DNA from: an uncultured Blastocatellia bacterium
GTDB taxonomy: Bacteria > Acidobacteriota > Blastocatellia > Pyrinomonadales > Pyrinomonadaceae
Direction of reading: 5' to 3'
Assembly: GCA_946480785.1 (NCBI GenBank)
Contig: CAMLLD010000081.1
Coordinates: 1-27,247 of the forward strand
DNA length: 27,247 bases
Shown: piece after piece, positions 1 through 9,106 of the stretch
How the letters are laid out: every line of letters begins with the position of its first letter
How positions within the stretch are numbered: the first letter of the stretch is position 1
Position numbers and translations under genes: made by a program
The notes under the pieces: model-generated
What the model saw: the letters and a program-made list of their open reading frames with translations, nothing else
Told to the model about the DNA's origin: nothing
The model's database searches: none

Positions 1-2514
1 ATGCAGCGCGGACAGCGTCAACTGGTGTTCGTTACCGGAGAGGCGGGTATCGGCAAGACCACGCTCGTGGATTCGTTCGCTCGGAGTATCAGTCCGGAAA
101 GCAACGTGCGAATAGGCAGAGGCCAGTGCCTGGAACAGTACGGAACGAGTGAAGCCTACTTGCCGATCTTCGATGCGATTGGTCGGTTATGTCGCGATCA
201 TCCGGAGGTCATCGAGGTACTGCGGACTCATGCGCCGATGTGGTTGTTACAGATGTCTTCTTTGGTGAGTGCCGCAGAACGCGAGGCTTTGGGTCGAGAA
301 GTTGCTGGAGCAAGTCGCGAACGAATGTTGCGAGAGATAGGTAACGCGCTGGAGGCGCTTACAGACAGCGTGCCGCTGCTACTTATTCTCGAGGATCTCC
401 AGTGGAGTGATTATTCGACGCTCGACCTGATCTCCTTTCTGGCCAAACAACGTCAATCCGCTCACCTGCTGGTCATCGGCACGTATCGCACAGCGGAGTT
501 AATCGCGAGCGGACATCCACTAAACGCAATCAAACAGGACTTGCTGGCCCAGCAGCAATGCGGTGAGTTGCCGCTTGACTATCTGAGCGAAGCGACAGTG
601 GCGGAGTATCTGGCAGCTCGCTTTTCCGCCAATCGATTTCCCTCAGGACTCGCGAGTTTGATCCACAAACGAACAGAAGGTAATCCCCTGTTCATGGTCC
701 AGGCGGTGAATCACCTGATAACGGAAGGATTGATCGCTGAGTCTGAGGAGGGTTGGGAGCTACGCGTAAACATCGAAGAAGTTGAGGTTGGGGTACCAGA
801 CAGTATTAAACAGATGATCGAAAACCAGCTCGACCATCTGGATATGGAGCAACAACAAATCCTCAAGGCGGCGAGTGTCGCTGGAACAGAATTCTCCAGC
901 GAAGCAGTGGCCGCGGGATTAGGACAAGATCGAGCGGCTGTAGAACGAGGCTGCAGTGAACTGGTTCGGCGCCGGCAATTTCTCAAAGATCGCGGGGTGC
1001 AAATACTGCCAAACGGAGAGGCCGTTGGTAGGTATGGATTTATTCACGCGGTCTATCAGAACCTGCTCTATGAGCGGGTGCCGGCCTCGACGCGGATGCA
1101 AATGCATCGACGAATCGCCGAATTCGAAGAGGAACTGTATGGCGAACGAGCCGGCGAGATCGCGGCGCCCCTCGCCATGCACTTCGAGCGTGGTCGCGAT
1201 AATAAACGTGCGGCTAAGTATCTGGAGCAGGCGGCACGAAATGCGATCAGGAAGTTTGCGTATCGCGAGGCGGTTAACCTCGCGCGTCGCGGATTGGAAT
1301 TGCTAAGCAAGCTGCCGGACACTGCCGAGCGCGCTAAACAAGAACTGAGTTTACAACTTACGCTCGGTGTCCCTTTGATTGCCACCGAGGGCTACGCGGC
1401 TCCCAACGTCGGCAGCGCGTATTTGAAAGCTCGAGAGCTGTGTCAGCGGCTGGGATACTTAACACCGGATATTTCTGAAGTTCTGTGGGGACTCAGGACC
1501 TATCACACGCTGAGAGGGGAGTTCGCAACCGCTCACGAAATCGCTGAAGAATTTCTGAGTGCGGCAACTCGCTTTGCCGATCCTGAACTCGCAATGCGAG
1601 GTCATTGGGCTTTGGAGACTATCTTCCTGCATCAGGGGAAGTTCAGGCTCGCGTTAGAGCACTACGATAAAGCTCTGGCGCTTTACGATCCGCAGCGGCA
1701 TCGCGACGATGCATTCACCTATGCGCAGAATCCGGGTGTAGCAATGCGCTGTTTTGCCGCCTGGGCGCTCTGGTTTGTTGGGCTATCCGATCAGGCGTTG
1801 GCGCGGATCAACGAAGCCGTGACACTGGCTCGAGAATCATCCGATCCGTATGGTCTGGCGCAAGCCTTGTTCTTTGCCACGATGGTCCATCAGCTACGTC
1901 GAGAGCCGGAGAAGACTCAGGAAAACGCCGAGGCGGCTATCGACGTTTGTCGTGAACGCGGACTGGTGTTGTACCAGGCGATGGCCACAGCTAGTCGCGG
2001 CTGGGCTCTGGTCCTGCAGAATCGACAGGAAGAAGGACTTGAACAGCTCGGAGAGGGCCTCACTAATCATCGCTTAACCGGTGCTGAGGTACTGTTGCCT
2101 CACTTCCTGGCTCTGCTTGTTGAGGCGTTCGGCAAAACAAACCAGGTCGACGCCGGACTGCGAATACTGGAAGAAGCGTTGGGCGTGGTCCAACGAAACG
2201 ACGAGTGCTGCTATCAGGCGGAACTGGAGCGTCTCAAAGGCGAACTCCTGCTTGCCCAAACGACTAAGCCACCGGCTGTTGTTCAGGCCGAAGCTTGTTT
2301 TCAGAGATCGATTCAGATTGCTCAGGAGCAGAAGGCGAAGTCGTGGGAGTTGCGATCGGCGATAAGCCTCGCTCGGCTCTATAAGAATCAGAACAAACAA
2401 GAAGCGGCACGCAATGTTTTGGCAGAGATCTACACCAGCTTCACCGAAGGTTTCGAGACGACGGACTTACGTGAAGCAAAAACCCTCCTGAATGAATTAT
2501 CCGCCCGAACCTGA
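1..2514 (+). CDS. STAND-type ATPase regulator with TPR-like C-terminus (5' partial)
   Basis: This is a predicted signal-responsive NTPase, probably a transcriptional regulator, acting in the cytoplasm. The visible part opens with a Walker A motif, GEAGIGKT, at residues 13-20. A Walker B motif, LLLILEDL followed by QWSD, lies near residue 130. A long helical TPR-like region runs from about residue 390 to the end. It aligns almost throughout with the next gene, whose residue 137 matches the first methionine here. About 136 codons, including the winged-helix DNA-binding domain, therefore probably lie upstream of the window, and the ATG at position 1 is probably internal. The stop is TGA. The spacer to the next gene is 116 bp, so the two genes are tandem paralogues. 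The ligand and target genes cannot be told from the sequence. Confidence 0.85.
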   Translation: MQRGQRQLVFVTGEAGIGKTTLVDSFARSISPESNVRIGRGQCLEQYGTSEAYLPIFDAIGRLCRDHPEVIEVLRTHAPMWLLQMSSLVSAAEREALGREVAGASRERMLREIGNALEALTDSVPLLLILEDLQWSDYSTLDLISFLAKQRQSAHLLVIGTYRTAELIASGHPLNAIKQDLLAQQQCGELPLDYLSEATVAEYLAARFSANRFPSGLASLIHKRTEGNPLFMVQAVNHLITEGLIAESEEGWELRVNIEEVEVGVPDSIKQMIENQLDHLDMEQQQILKAASVAGTEFSSEAVAAGLGQDRAAVERGCSELVRRRQFLKDRGVQILPNGEAVGRYGFIHAVYQNLLYERVPASTRMQMHRRIAEFEEELYGERAGEIAAPLAMHFERGRDNKRAAKYLEQAARNAIRKFAYREAVNLARRGLELLSKLPDTAERAKQELSLQLTLGVPLIATEGYAAPNVGSAYLKARELCQRLGYLTPDISEVLWGLRTYHTLRGEFATAHEIAEEFLSAATRFADPELAMRGHWALETIFLHQGKFRLALEHYDKALALYDPQRHRDDAFTYAQNPGVAMRCFAAWALWFVGLSDQALARINEAVTLARESSDPYGLAQALFFATMVHQLRREPEKTQENAEAAIDVCRERGLVLYQAMATASRGWALVLQNRQEEGLEQLGEGLTNHRLTGAEVLLPHFLALLVEAFGKTNQVDAGLRILEEALGVVQRNDECCYQAELERLKGELLLAQTTKPPAVVQAEACFQRSIQIAQEQKAKSWELRSAISLARLYKNQNKQEAARNVLAEIYTSFTEGFETTDLREAKTLLNELSART

Positions 2515-2603
2515 ACCGACAATGGACCACGTCGATTGCTATCCAAACCTCAAGAGCGGAGAATAGGCCTAACTGGGTCTACTTCATAACCGTGGCCGGA
2601 AGC

Positions 2604-2616
2604 TAACCGGTTAACC
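2604..2616. promoter_or_regulatory. Interlocked palindrome upstream of the second regulator
   Basis: TAACCGGTTA (2604-2613) is a perfect palindrome and overlaps a second one, GGTTAACC (2609-2616). It lies 15 bp before the GTG start of the second regulator. It could be an operator for an autoregulatory winged-helix protein, but this rests only on symmetry and position. Confidence 0.25.
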
Positions 2617-2630
2617 TGCGGTCAACTACA

Positions 2631-5558
2631 GTGGGGAACGAGAAACAGATAATCTTTGACCCCTTTTGCCTGGACCTTGCGAACGAGTGCCTGCGGCGCG
2701 GATCGCAAGTGATCAAGCTCAGGCCGAAGGCTTTCGCGGTACTCAACCACCTTGTCGGACATCCTGGTCAACTCGTCACTAAAGAGGAACTTCTCAACGT
2801 TGTCTGGCCGGAAACTTACGTCGGCGAAGCTGTGCTCAAAGTAACTATTCGCCAATTGCGAGAGGCTCTTGACGACGATCCCAAGTCTCCTGTGTTTATC
2901 GAAACTGCCCACCGCCGAGGCTATCGCTTTATCGGTCAACTGGCAGCATCCGAGCAAGTGGCCCATCGTGCCGTCCGATCGTTGGAAGTTGTCGGACGCG
3001 ACGAACCGCTCTCACAAATGCGCAACTGGCTAGACAAGATGAAGACTGGAGAACGCCAGATCGTGTTTGTGACGGGAGAGGCCGGTATCGGCAAGACGGC
3101 TCTCGTGGACACATTCGTGCAGAGCGTAAGTTCTGAGGGAAACATCCGCATAGGCAGGGGTCAGTGTCTGGAACATTACGGGACCAGTGAAGCCTACTTG
3201 CCGGTGCTTGAAGCCGTCACGCGCTTGTGCCGCGAGAACAGACAAATAATAGATGTCTTGCGCTCGCACGCGCCCATGTGGTTGCTGCAAATGCCCTCCC
3301 TCCTGGAAGGTTCAGATCGTGAAGCGCTTGGTCGAGAGGTGTCGGGAGCGACGCGCGAGCGAATGCTGCGAGAGATAGGTGAGACTTTGGAGGCCCTGAC
3401 CGCAAGCGCACCGCTGCTGCTTATATTGGAAGATCTTCACTGGAGCGATTACTCAACTCTCGATCTCATCTCATACCTGGCAAGTCAACGTCAGTCTGCT
3501 CAACTGATGGTGATCGGGACTTATCGAACAGTGGAGTTGGTATTAAGCGGGCATCCACTCAGGGCAGTCCAGCGTGAGTTGCGGGCGAAGCAACAATGCC
3601 AGGAGTTGCGGCTTGAGTATCTAAGCGAAAAGCAGGTTATCGAGTATTTGTCGGTTAGATTTTCAGACAATCAATTTCCCGCAGAGCTGGCCCGGTTGAT
3701 CCACGAACGCACAGAGGGAAATCCACTGTTTATGGTCAACGTCGTGGACTATCTTCTCGCGGAAGGATTGATCGCCGAAACGGGCGAGCAATGGGAATTG
3801 AATGCCAGGTTGGAAGAGTTGGAAATGGGCGTGCCGGAAAACATCCGGCAGATGATCACGAAACAGATTACGCGTTTGAGCCTCGACGATCAGCAGGTAC
3901 TTGAAGCAGCAAGCATTTCAGGTATGAGTTTTTCCGCACTGGCGATAGCTTCGGCTCTAGGCGAAGACGTTGTTGCGGTTGAAGCAAGATGCGAAGAACT
4001 CGCGCGGCGCAAATGTTTTCTGGTGGAGCGCGGAGTAGGAGAGTTTCCCGACGGCACAGTATCGGCGCGGTACGGATTCATTCATGCGCTTTATGTGAAT
4101 ACTCTTTACGACCGCATACCTCCGGCGCGGCGCGCCAAGCTTCACAAGGACATGGCTGTACGGGGTGAGATCATTTACGGGAATCAGGCGAGCGAAATAG
4201 CGACCGAGTTGGCGATGCACTTCGAGCAGGGCCATGACTATAAACGCGCCGCGATATATCTGCAAAAAGGGGCGGACAAAGCTATCCGCCGCTTTGCGTA
4301 TCGCGAGGCGGTCGGGCTCTCGCGACGCGGGCTCGAGTTACTCGAGAAGTTGCCGGTCACTGTTGATCGTCGCGAGCAGGAACTTTATCTCCATCTCACG
4401 CTGGGCCTGCCATTGATCGCGACGCAAGGTTACGCTGCGGCTGATGTGGGCAGCGCCTATACCAGAGCGCGAGAGTTGTGCCGGCAGTTAGGTGAAACTC
4501 CGGAGATCTTTCCGGTACTTTGGGGACTGTTTGTCTTTCATTTACTGCGGGCAGACATGGCGACCGCACGGGAAACTGCTGAAGAATTTCTTCGTCTTGC
4601 CGAGCGAGAGTCGAATGCAGCATTGCTGGCGCGAGGTCATGTTCTGGTAGAGGCTACCCTGATGCATCTCGGCGAATTTGGTCCGGCGATGAACCACTTT
4701 CAGAAAGGGGTGTCTCTCTACAATCGTGAGCAGGACCGGGATGATTGGTTCAAATACACGCAGAACCCGGCGGTTGGAATGCGTTGCCATGGCGCGTGGG
4801 CATTGTGGTTTCTCGGCAAGCCCGATCGGGCGTTAGTGCCGATGAAGCAAGCGCTAACGGTGGCCCACGAGTTGTCTGAACCTCACGGACTAGCTCACAC
4901 CTTTTACTTTGCGGCGACTCTTCATCACTTTCGCCGGGAACCGCGACTAACGCAGGAATTTGCCGAAGCTTCGCTGGACGTTTCCCGCAAACACGGGCTG
5001 GTGTTGTATCAAGCGAGTGCCACGGTTCTACTGGGCTGGGCGTTGGTCGAACAGGGGCAGCAGAACGAGGGGATTGCATTGATGCGCGAGGGGCTTGCGG
5101 CGCATCAAGCAACAGGCACCCAAATGGCGCGTCCGCACTTTTTAATTCTGCTGGGCGAAGCGTTGGGGAAGGCGCGCGAACCTGAGGAGGGACTCGACGT
5201 ATTGGAGGAGGCGCTGGCACTGGTCCAACGCAAGGGAGAAAAATGCTACCTCGCCGAAATTTACCGTGTTAAAGGCGAGCTGATATTAATGCGCGCCGAA
5301 AGTGTAGTGGCTCACAGCGAGCCGACTGCTGTTGCTGAGGCCGAAGCGTGTTTTCATCAATCCATCAGGATTGCCCAACAGCAGAACGCGAAATCCTACG
5401 AGCTGCGCACCTCGATGAGTCGGGCGCGCCTTTATCAAAAACAGGACAAACGGGAAGAAGCAGGTGATCTTCTCGCCCCGATTTTCTCCTCCTTTACCGA
5501 GGGCTTCGATACGGGAGACTTGAGTGAGGCAAAAGCGCTGCTCGCCGGCTTATCGTAA
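2631..5558 (+). CDS. Winged-helix / STAND ATPase / TPR transcriptional regulator
   Basis: This is a 975-residue predicted DNA-binding regulator driven by an NTPase switch. Residues 1-103 form an OmpR/PhoB-type winged helix (Trans_reg_C), with the hallmark end HRRGYRFIG. Walker A GEAGIGKT is at 149-156 and Walker B LLLILEDL at 262-269, followed by HWSD. The rest, from about residue 520, is helical and TPR-like and probably senses a ligand or partner. The start is a GTG, chosen because it gives a complete winged helix; no strong Shine-Dalgarno precedes it. It closely resembles the preceding partial gene, so the pair arose by tandem duplication. The following lipoprotein ATG comes directly after its TAA stop, which indicates one transcript and probable translational coupling. 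Such proteins are common in Acidobacteriota, but the regulated genes are not evident. Confidence 0.88.
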   Translation: MGNEKQIIFDPFCLDLANECLRRGSQVIKLRPKAFAVLNHLVGHPGQLVTKEELLNVVWPETYVGEAVLKVTIRQLREALDDDPKSPVFIETAHRRGYRFIGQLAASEQVAHRAVRSLEVVGRDEPLSQMRNWLDKMKTGERQIVFVTGEAGIGKTALVDTFVQSVSSEGNIRIGRGQCLEHYGTSEAYLPVLEAVTRLCRENRQIIDVLRSHAPMWLLQMPSLLEGSDREALGREVSGATRERMLREIGETLEALTASAPLLLILEDLHWSDYSTLDLISYLASQRQSAQLMVIGTYRTVELVLSGHPLRAVQRELRAKQQCQELRLEYLSEKQVIEYLSVRFSDNQFPAELARLIHERTEGNPLFMVNVVDYLLAEGLIAETGEQWELNARLEELEMGVPENIRQMITKQITRLSLDDQQVLEAASISGMSFSALAIASALGEDVVAVEARCEELARRKCFLVERGVGEFPDGTVSARYGFIHALYVNTLYDRIPPARRAKLHKDMAVRGEIIYGNQASEIATELAMHFEQGHDYKRAAIYLQKGADKAIRRFAYREAVGLSRRGLELLEKLPVTVDRREQELYLHLTLGLPLIATQGYAAADVGSAYTRARELCRQLGETPEIFPVLWGLFVFHLLRADMATARETAEEFLRLAERESNAALLARGHVLVEATLMHLGEFGPAMNHFQKGVSLYNREQDRDDWFKYTQNPAVGMRCHGAWALWFLGKPDRALVPMKQALTVAHELSEPHGLAHTFYFAATLHHFRREPRLTQEFAEASLDVSRKHGLVLYQASATVLLGWALVEQGQQNEGIALMREGLAAHQATGTQMARPHFLILLGEALGKAREPEEGLDVLEEALALVQRKGEKCYLAEIYRVKGELILMRAESVVAHSEPTAVAEAEACFHQSIRIAQQQNAKSYELRTSMSRARLYQKQDKREEAGDLLAPIFSSFTEGFDTGDLSEAKALLAGLS

Positions 5559-6113
5559 ATGAAATACGTCACGTTCATCATCATTGCCGTCGCGCTCGTG
5601 TCTGGCTGTCACGCGAAACGAACGGAGGCGCCACGCTCGTCAACTCGCGTTACGCAAGCGTCAGCTAGTCCTTCCTCGTCGATACCACTCACGCCTGTTG
5701 TTCAGGAGATAGAGCGTCGCGGGTACCATTCGATCTCCGGCGAGTTGGTGACGCCGAATACGTGGGAGACTGCCACCTTCCGTTTGCGCGACAAGCGCGC
5801 GTTTTCGTTTCGTGCGAACAAGCCATTTGCGAACTCGAGCGATTACTATTGCCGTTTCAAACTGCTGGAAGAGACTTATGATTCGGCTGACGATGCGCGC
5901 CACCGGTTAGCGAACATTCATCTTCCCGATCCGAATGGCCCCGGCGAAGAGCGCGGCTATTTGTCAGTGATGCGTGGCGGCTTCCGAGTGGGCAACGTAG
6001 CTTACGTGCTGCAAACCGACGCTTCGATGTTTTGGGACGAAGTGCAGCACTTTACGAAAGAACTCGCCGCCGCCACACCGGGCGCGGAGATGGTTCCCGC
6101 ACAACCGCAGTAA
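5559..6113 (+). CDS. Small predicted lipoprotein of unknown function
   Basis: This is a 184-residue exported protein. It has a type II signal peptide with lipobox VSGC (lipidated Cys17), then a Ser/Thr/Pro-rich linker to about residue 45 and a compact C-terminal domain of about 130 residues. I do not recognise the family. The ATG follows immediately after the stop of the upstream regulator (TAAATG), so it is very probably translated by reinitiation from the regulator mRNA. The arrangement suggests that the envelope lipoprotein and the cytoplasmic regulator share a pathway, for example a sensor or effector of the same stress, but that is inference. The next gene is convergent. The 113-bp spacer holds only a weak 5-bp hairpin (AGAAG-GATT-CTTCT) and no clear terminator. 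Confidence 0.8.
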   Translation: MKYVTFIIIAVALVSGCHAKRTEAPRSSTRVTQASASPSSSIPLTPVVQEIERRGYHSISGELVTPNTWETATFRLRDKRAFSFRANKPFANSSDYYCRFKLLEETYDSADDARHRLANIHLPDPNGPGEERGYLSVMRGGFRVGNVAYVLQTDASMFWDEVQHFTKELAAATPGAEMVPAQPQ

Positions 6114-6226
6114 ATCAGTACGCGCAGTTCAGGCTTTAGAGTCATATGAATAAGAAGGATTCTTCTAAGCTTCGCCGTAAAGTCCTGGTATGACTTGCAC
6201 AGTCTTAGCATACGAATTGCAGTGTG

Positions 6227-8032
6227 TTAACGGGCGCTTATAGCTTGAGGTATCAGCCCGGTGAGTTGTAGCAGTCTCTTAAATCTCGGGTCCTCGCGTA
6301 AGCTATCGAGCGTGGGGTCGACAGCAAGAGGTATCAGATTCAGATCATGCTCCTGATAGGCCTTCTCAAGCCATTCGAACGCCCGCTCTTTTTCGTTAAG
6401 TCCCACGTACATCACTGCTCTATAGTAAGGCGCCACATACTCTCTACTCGATGACTCTTTCAGTTCGTCGAGTACCTTTTGTGCGGCGTCTCTTCTCCCG
6501 GAAACGGCATAAACATATCCGAGATGCGTTAACAGCTCCGGACTTTTGCCAAAGACAGCGATAGTACGCTCAAACTCCGTTATAGCAGCTTCGTAAAAAG
6601 CCTTTTGCACATAGATCCTTCCTCTCCAGTAATGAATCATAGGATTGTTAGCGTCTAACTCGGATGCGCGGCTGAGCTCTTCGAGTGCTTCGTCGTGATG
6701 CCCCGCGCAATAGAGAGTTCCTGCGGCGGCGGTCTTAAGAGTTGCCGAAGTAGGATCAAGCTCCTGGGCCCTGCGGCTTTCTTTCAACGACTCGTCAAAC
6801 CGTCGCATGTGTCGAAGGTAGATAGCATAGTAATGATGAGCTTTAGCGTAGTTTGCATTTAGCTCGATCGCCAGCTTGTACTCTTTCTCAACGCCCGCCC
6901 ATTCCCAGTCATTTAATAAAGACTGACCAAGCGCGGCGTGGGCTTCGGCAAGGTCGGGCTCAAAGGCTAAGGCTTTCAGAGCCGCGTTCTTTGCTCTCGG
7001 CATAGCGTCCCTGGGCGAAAGCAGATCAAAATTGGGCGCCAAACAATAGCATTCCGCCAATCCGGCATGAGCAGTGGCGTGGTAAGGATCAGTTTTGATT
7101 GCCAACTCGAAGTTTTCAATGCTCTTAATAACGCCTTCCTGCGTTCTCTTCTCAAAGAAGTAGCGGCCCTTCAAGTAAGCCTGATGCGCCTGCGCGTTAT
7201 TGGTGTAATGCTTGACGAGTTGTTCTCGTTCCCGGGCCGTCAACTTGACGGTGAGGGCTGCGGCCACCTGTTCCGAGATAGAGTCTTCTATGGCGAAGAT
7301 GTTTGTGAACTTCTCATCGAACCTCTCAGCCCACAGTGTCGCTCCATCCTTGATACTTACGAGCTGCACTGTCACCCGAACATACTCGTCCCACTTCTGA
7401 ATGGTTCCCTCCAGCACCGTGGCCACCTTCAATGCACGTCCAGCAGAAATCACGTCGTCTTTTATTGCATTTCGGACAGCACTTGTAGGCCTGACTTTCA
7501 CTTGCTTGAGGTTGCTGAGTCGAGTGATGAGCGCGTCGGCTATACCTAGTCCGAGATACTCATCCTGCGGTCCAACACCAAGCGGTTCCAACGGCAGCAC
7601 AGCAATTGACTGAATATCGGCGAAGCGGTCGTTCGTGTCTTTCTTAGGCGTGATTCGCTCGCCTACATAATTGGCGACCTCAGCGAACACCTTTCGCTGC
7701 TCACTAACAGAGGCAACAAAACGATAGCCTCGCCGGGGAACGGTCTCGATGTATTTTGTTTTTCCGCCAGTCTCACCAAGGATCTTCCGCAGCATGGAGA
7801 TATGCTGTGCAAGATTGCCTTCCTCCACGAATTCATCCGGCCAAACCCTCTGCATGAGGATGTCCTTCTCAACAACATGGCCTCTACTCGATACGAGCGC
7901 GAGCAGCGTGCTAAAGGCTTTTGGTGGTAGGGACACTAGTCGTCCGTCACGTAGTAGTACGCGCTCGCTTGCGTCCAAGCAGAAAGGGCCAAACTGATAA
8001 AGGTGACCATCTCGGTCGACATAACTTTTCAT
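6227..8032 (-). CDS. Winged-helix / FlgO-like / TPR transcriptional regulator
   Basis: This is a 601-residue regulator of the CadC-like architecture common in Acidobacteriota. Residues 1-110 are an OmpR-type winged helix ending PRRGYRFVASV. Residues about 145-265 resemble the FlgO/TolB-N-like domain that often follows it, with IAVLPLEPLG, then LGLGIADALITRLSNL, and GATLWAERFDEKF. From about residue 285 there are several TPRs, such as the AHAGLAECY and KAHHYYAIYL repeats. Many relatives carry a transmembrane helix between the DNA-binding and sensory parts. Here that linker is short and charged, so the protein looks soluble. The start is ATG. The gene is transcribed away from the operon at 8303, across a spacer rich in inverted repeats, so it may control that operon and itself. 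Confidence 0.85.
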   Translation of the reverse strand: MKSYVDRDGHLYQFGPFCLDASERVLLRDGRLVSLPPKAFSTLLALVSSRGHVVEKDILMQRVWPDEFVEEGNLAQHISMLRKILGETGGKTKYIETVPRRGYRFVASVSEQRKVFAEVANYVGERITPKKDTNDRFADIQSIAVLPLEPLGVGPQDEYLGLGIADALITRLSNLKQVKVRPTSAVRNAIKDDVISAGRALKVATVLEGTIQKWDEYVRVTVQLVSIKDGATLWAERFDEKFTNIFAIEDSISEQVAAALTVKLTAREREQLVKHYTNNAQAHQAYLKGRYFFEKRTQEGVIKSIENFELAIKTDPYHATAHAGLAECYCLAPNFDLLSPRDAMPRAKNAALKALAFEPDLAEAHAALGQSLLNDWEWAGVEKEYKLAIELNANYAKAHHYYAIYLRHMRRFDESLKESRRAQELDPTSATLKTAAAGTLYCAGHHDEALEELSRASELDANNPMIHYWRGRIYVQKAFYEAAITEFERTIAVFGKSPELLTHLGYVYAVSGRRDAAQKVLDELKESSSREYVAPYYRAVMYVGLNEKERAFEWLEKAYQEHDLNLIPLAVDPTLDSLREDPRFKRLLQLTGLIPQAISAR

Positions 8033-8097
8033 AAGTTAGACAACGGTGAGGTCCTGTGGGTGTACCGCTGAGCTGACCGTTCCTGGCGCAAAGTCTA

Positions 8098-8118
8098 GCG
8101 TCCACTGCAACTGGACGC
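8098..8118. promoter_or_regulatory. Inverted repeat, candidate operator
   Basis: The perfect 7-bp arms GCGTCCA and TGGACGC flank a 7-nt spacer. The element lies 66 bp upstream of the divergent winged-helix regulator start. It could be an operator; no binding protein can be assigned. Confidence 0.35.
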
Positions 8119-8160
8119 AACAGCTTTAGCTACTACTATTCCCCATTCATCAGCCTTGAG

Positions 8161-8176
8161 AACTTACTAATAAGTT
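8161..8176. promoter_or_regulatory. Inverted repeat AACTTA-CTAA-TAAGTT
   Basis: The 6-bp arms AACTTA and TAAGTT are separated by CTAA. It is the second of three symmetric elements in the divergent spacer between the regulator at 6227-8032 and the operon at 8303. Its role is unknown. Confidence 0.3.
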
Positions 8177-8202
8177 TCAAAGAATCACCTAAAGATTTCC
8201 TT

Positions 8203-8224
8203 CCGCACAATCAATATAGTGCGG
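8203..8224. promoter_or_regulatory. Inverted repeat CCGCAC/GTGCGG overlapping a -10-like TATAGT
   Basis: The 6-bp arms CCGCAC and GTGCGG flank a 10-nt AT-rich centre. TATAGT at 8215-8220 resembles a -10 element for the rightward operon, though no good -35 is visible. A protein bound here would cover that promoter. Confidence 0.35.
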
Positions 8225-8302
8225 GGCTGAACTTCGATTCCGCCGTAACCTCACTCTTCCTCATTCGAGCAAGAAACATTTATGGAAACGGAGACAAGGA
8301 AA

Positions 8303-9094
8303 ATGAAGAGACGCTACATGCTAAACGGTTCTTTGATCCTTCTGGTTGTATTGGCAGGAACCACCGTCTGGAATCTCTCGCGCTCAAGTGCGCACACTAA
8401 CCCGGCGCTAACTGCAAACAAAGAAAACCTGAATCCGCTGGTCAAGCTTAATCAAAAGGCACGCGCCGCGAAATCCGGCGGCGAAGCCGCTACTCGCGAA
8501 TTGGTCGACGAAATGTTTCGCTCGTTCGCTTTCGCGCAACAGTTCGCCGAACTCGACGACTCGGTCAAGGATCGTCTGGTGCGTGCTGAACTGAATCACA
8601 AGACGAGCAACGGTAAGAGCAGTTGTTCCGAACAGCGCGTGGTCCACGCTGTAAATGCGCTCGCAGACAAGATCGGCGCACCGGCTTACACGCATACCAA
8701 TGTATTTGAGGTCAGAAGATTGCGCGCCAGCCTTCTCCCCTATACGTCCGACCTGCAGGAACGACGATCTACCAATGGTTTGCGTGATGATCAGAAACAC
8801 GACGTGTCGATGTCTCCGCTCGAGACGTTCTTCGTTGCCGTCACACTCATTCAGCAGAAGCAACACAACCCCGAGTATCAACTAACAAATGACGAGTGGA
8901 TTGCGCTACATGGCGGTAAACGGACCGTCGATGGCAACAAGAAGTTTAGCCAGGAGATGCAGCAACGTCGCACCTCTTCGACTCGCACCGACGAGGTCCG
9001 GAAGGCGGTCGAAAAAGGAATCACGTCAATGAGCCCCTTGGACCTGGTTCAACTACCGGACGAGTTCCTGAACACACTCGGTATCGAACGTTAA
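8303..9094 (+). CDS. Membrane-anchored or secreted protein of unknown function
   Basis: This is a 263-residue protein that I do not recognise. The N-terminus has a basic stretch (MKRRYM) and one hydrophobic segment at about residues 9-24, which is a signal anchor or signal peptide. The rest is hydrophilic and mostly helical in character, with a single Cys (in SSCSEQR) and two short similar phrases, MSPLETFF and MSPLDLVQL. I chose the ATG at 8303 because GGAG lies 9 nt upstream and the protein then begins with a normal export signal. An in-frame ATG at 8282 would add seven residues. The stop overlaps the Shine-Dalgarno of the next gene, so the two form an operon. It is divergent from the winged-helix regulator. 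Confidence 0.72.
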   Translation: MKRRYMLNGSLILLVVLAGTTVWNLSRSSAHTNPALTANKENLNPLVKLNQKARAAKSGGEAATRELVDEMFRSFAFAQQFAELDDSVKDRLVRAELNHKTSNGKSSCSEQRVVHAVNALADKIGAPAYTHTNVFEVRRLRASLLPYTSDLQERRSTNGLRDDQKHDVSMSPLETFFVAVTLIQQKQHNPEYQLTNDEWIALHGGKRTVDGNKKFSQEMQQRRTSSTRTDEVRKAVEKGITSMSPLDLVQLPDEFLNTLGIER

Positions 9095-9106
9095 GGAGAG
9101 ACAGCG

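Noticed and set aside
1..3. ATG at the first base as the true start of the first regulator
   Set aside because: Alignment with the neighbouring paralogue shows it is equivalent to residue 137, just before Walker A, so the DNA-binding domain must lie upstream.
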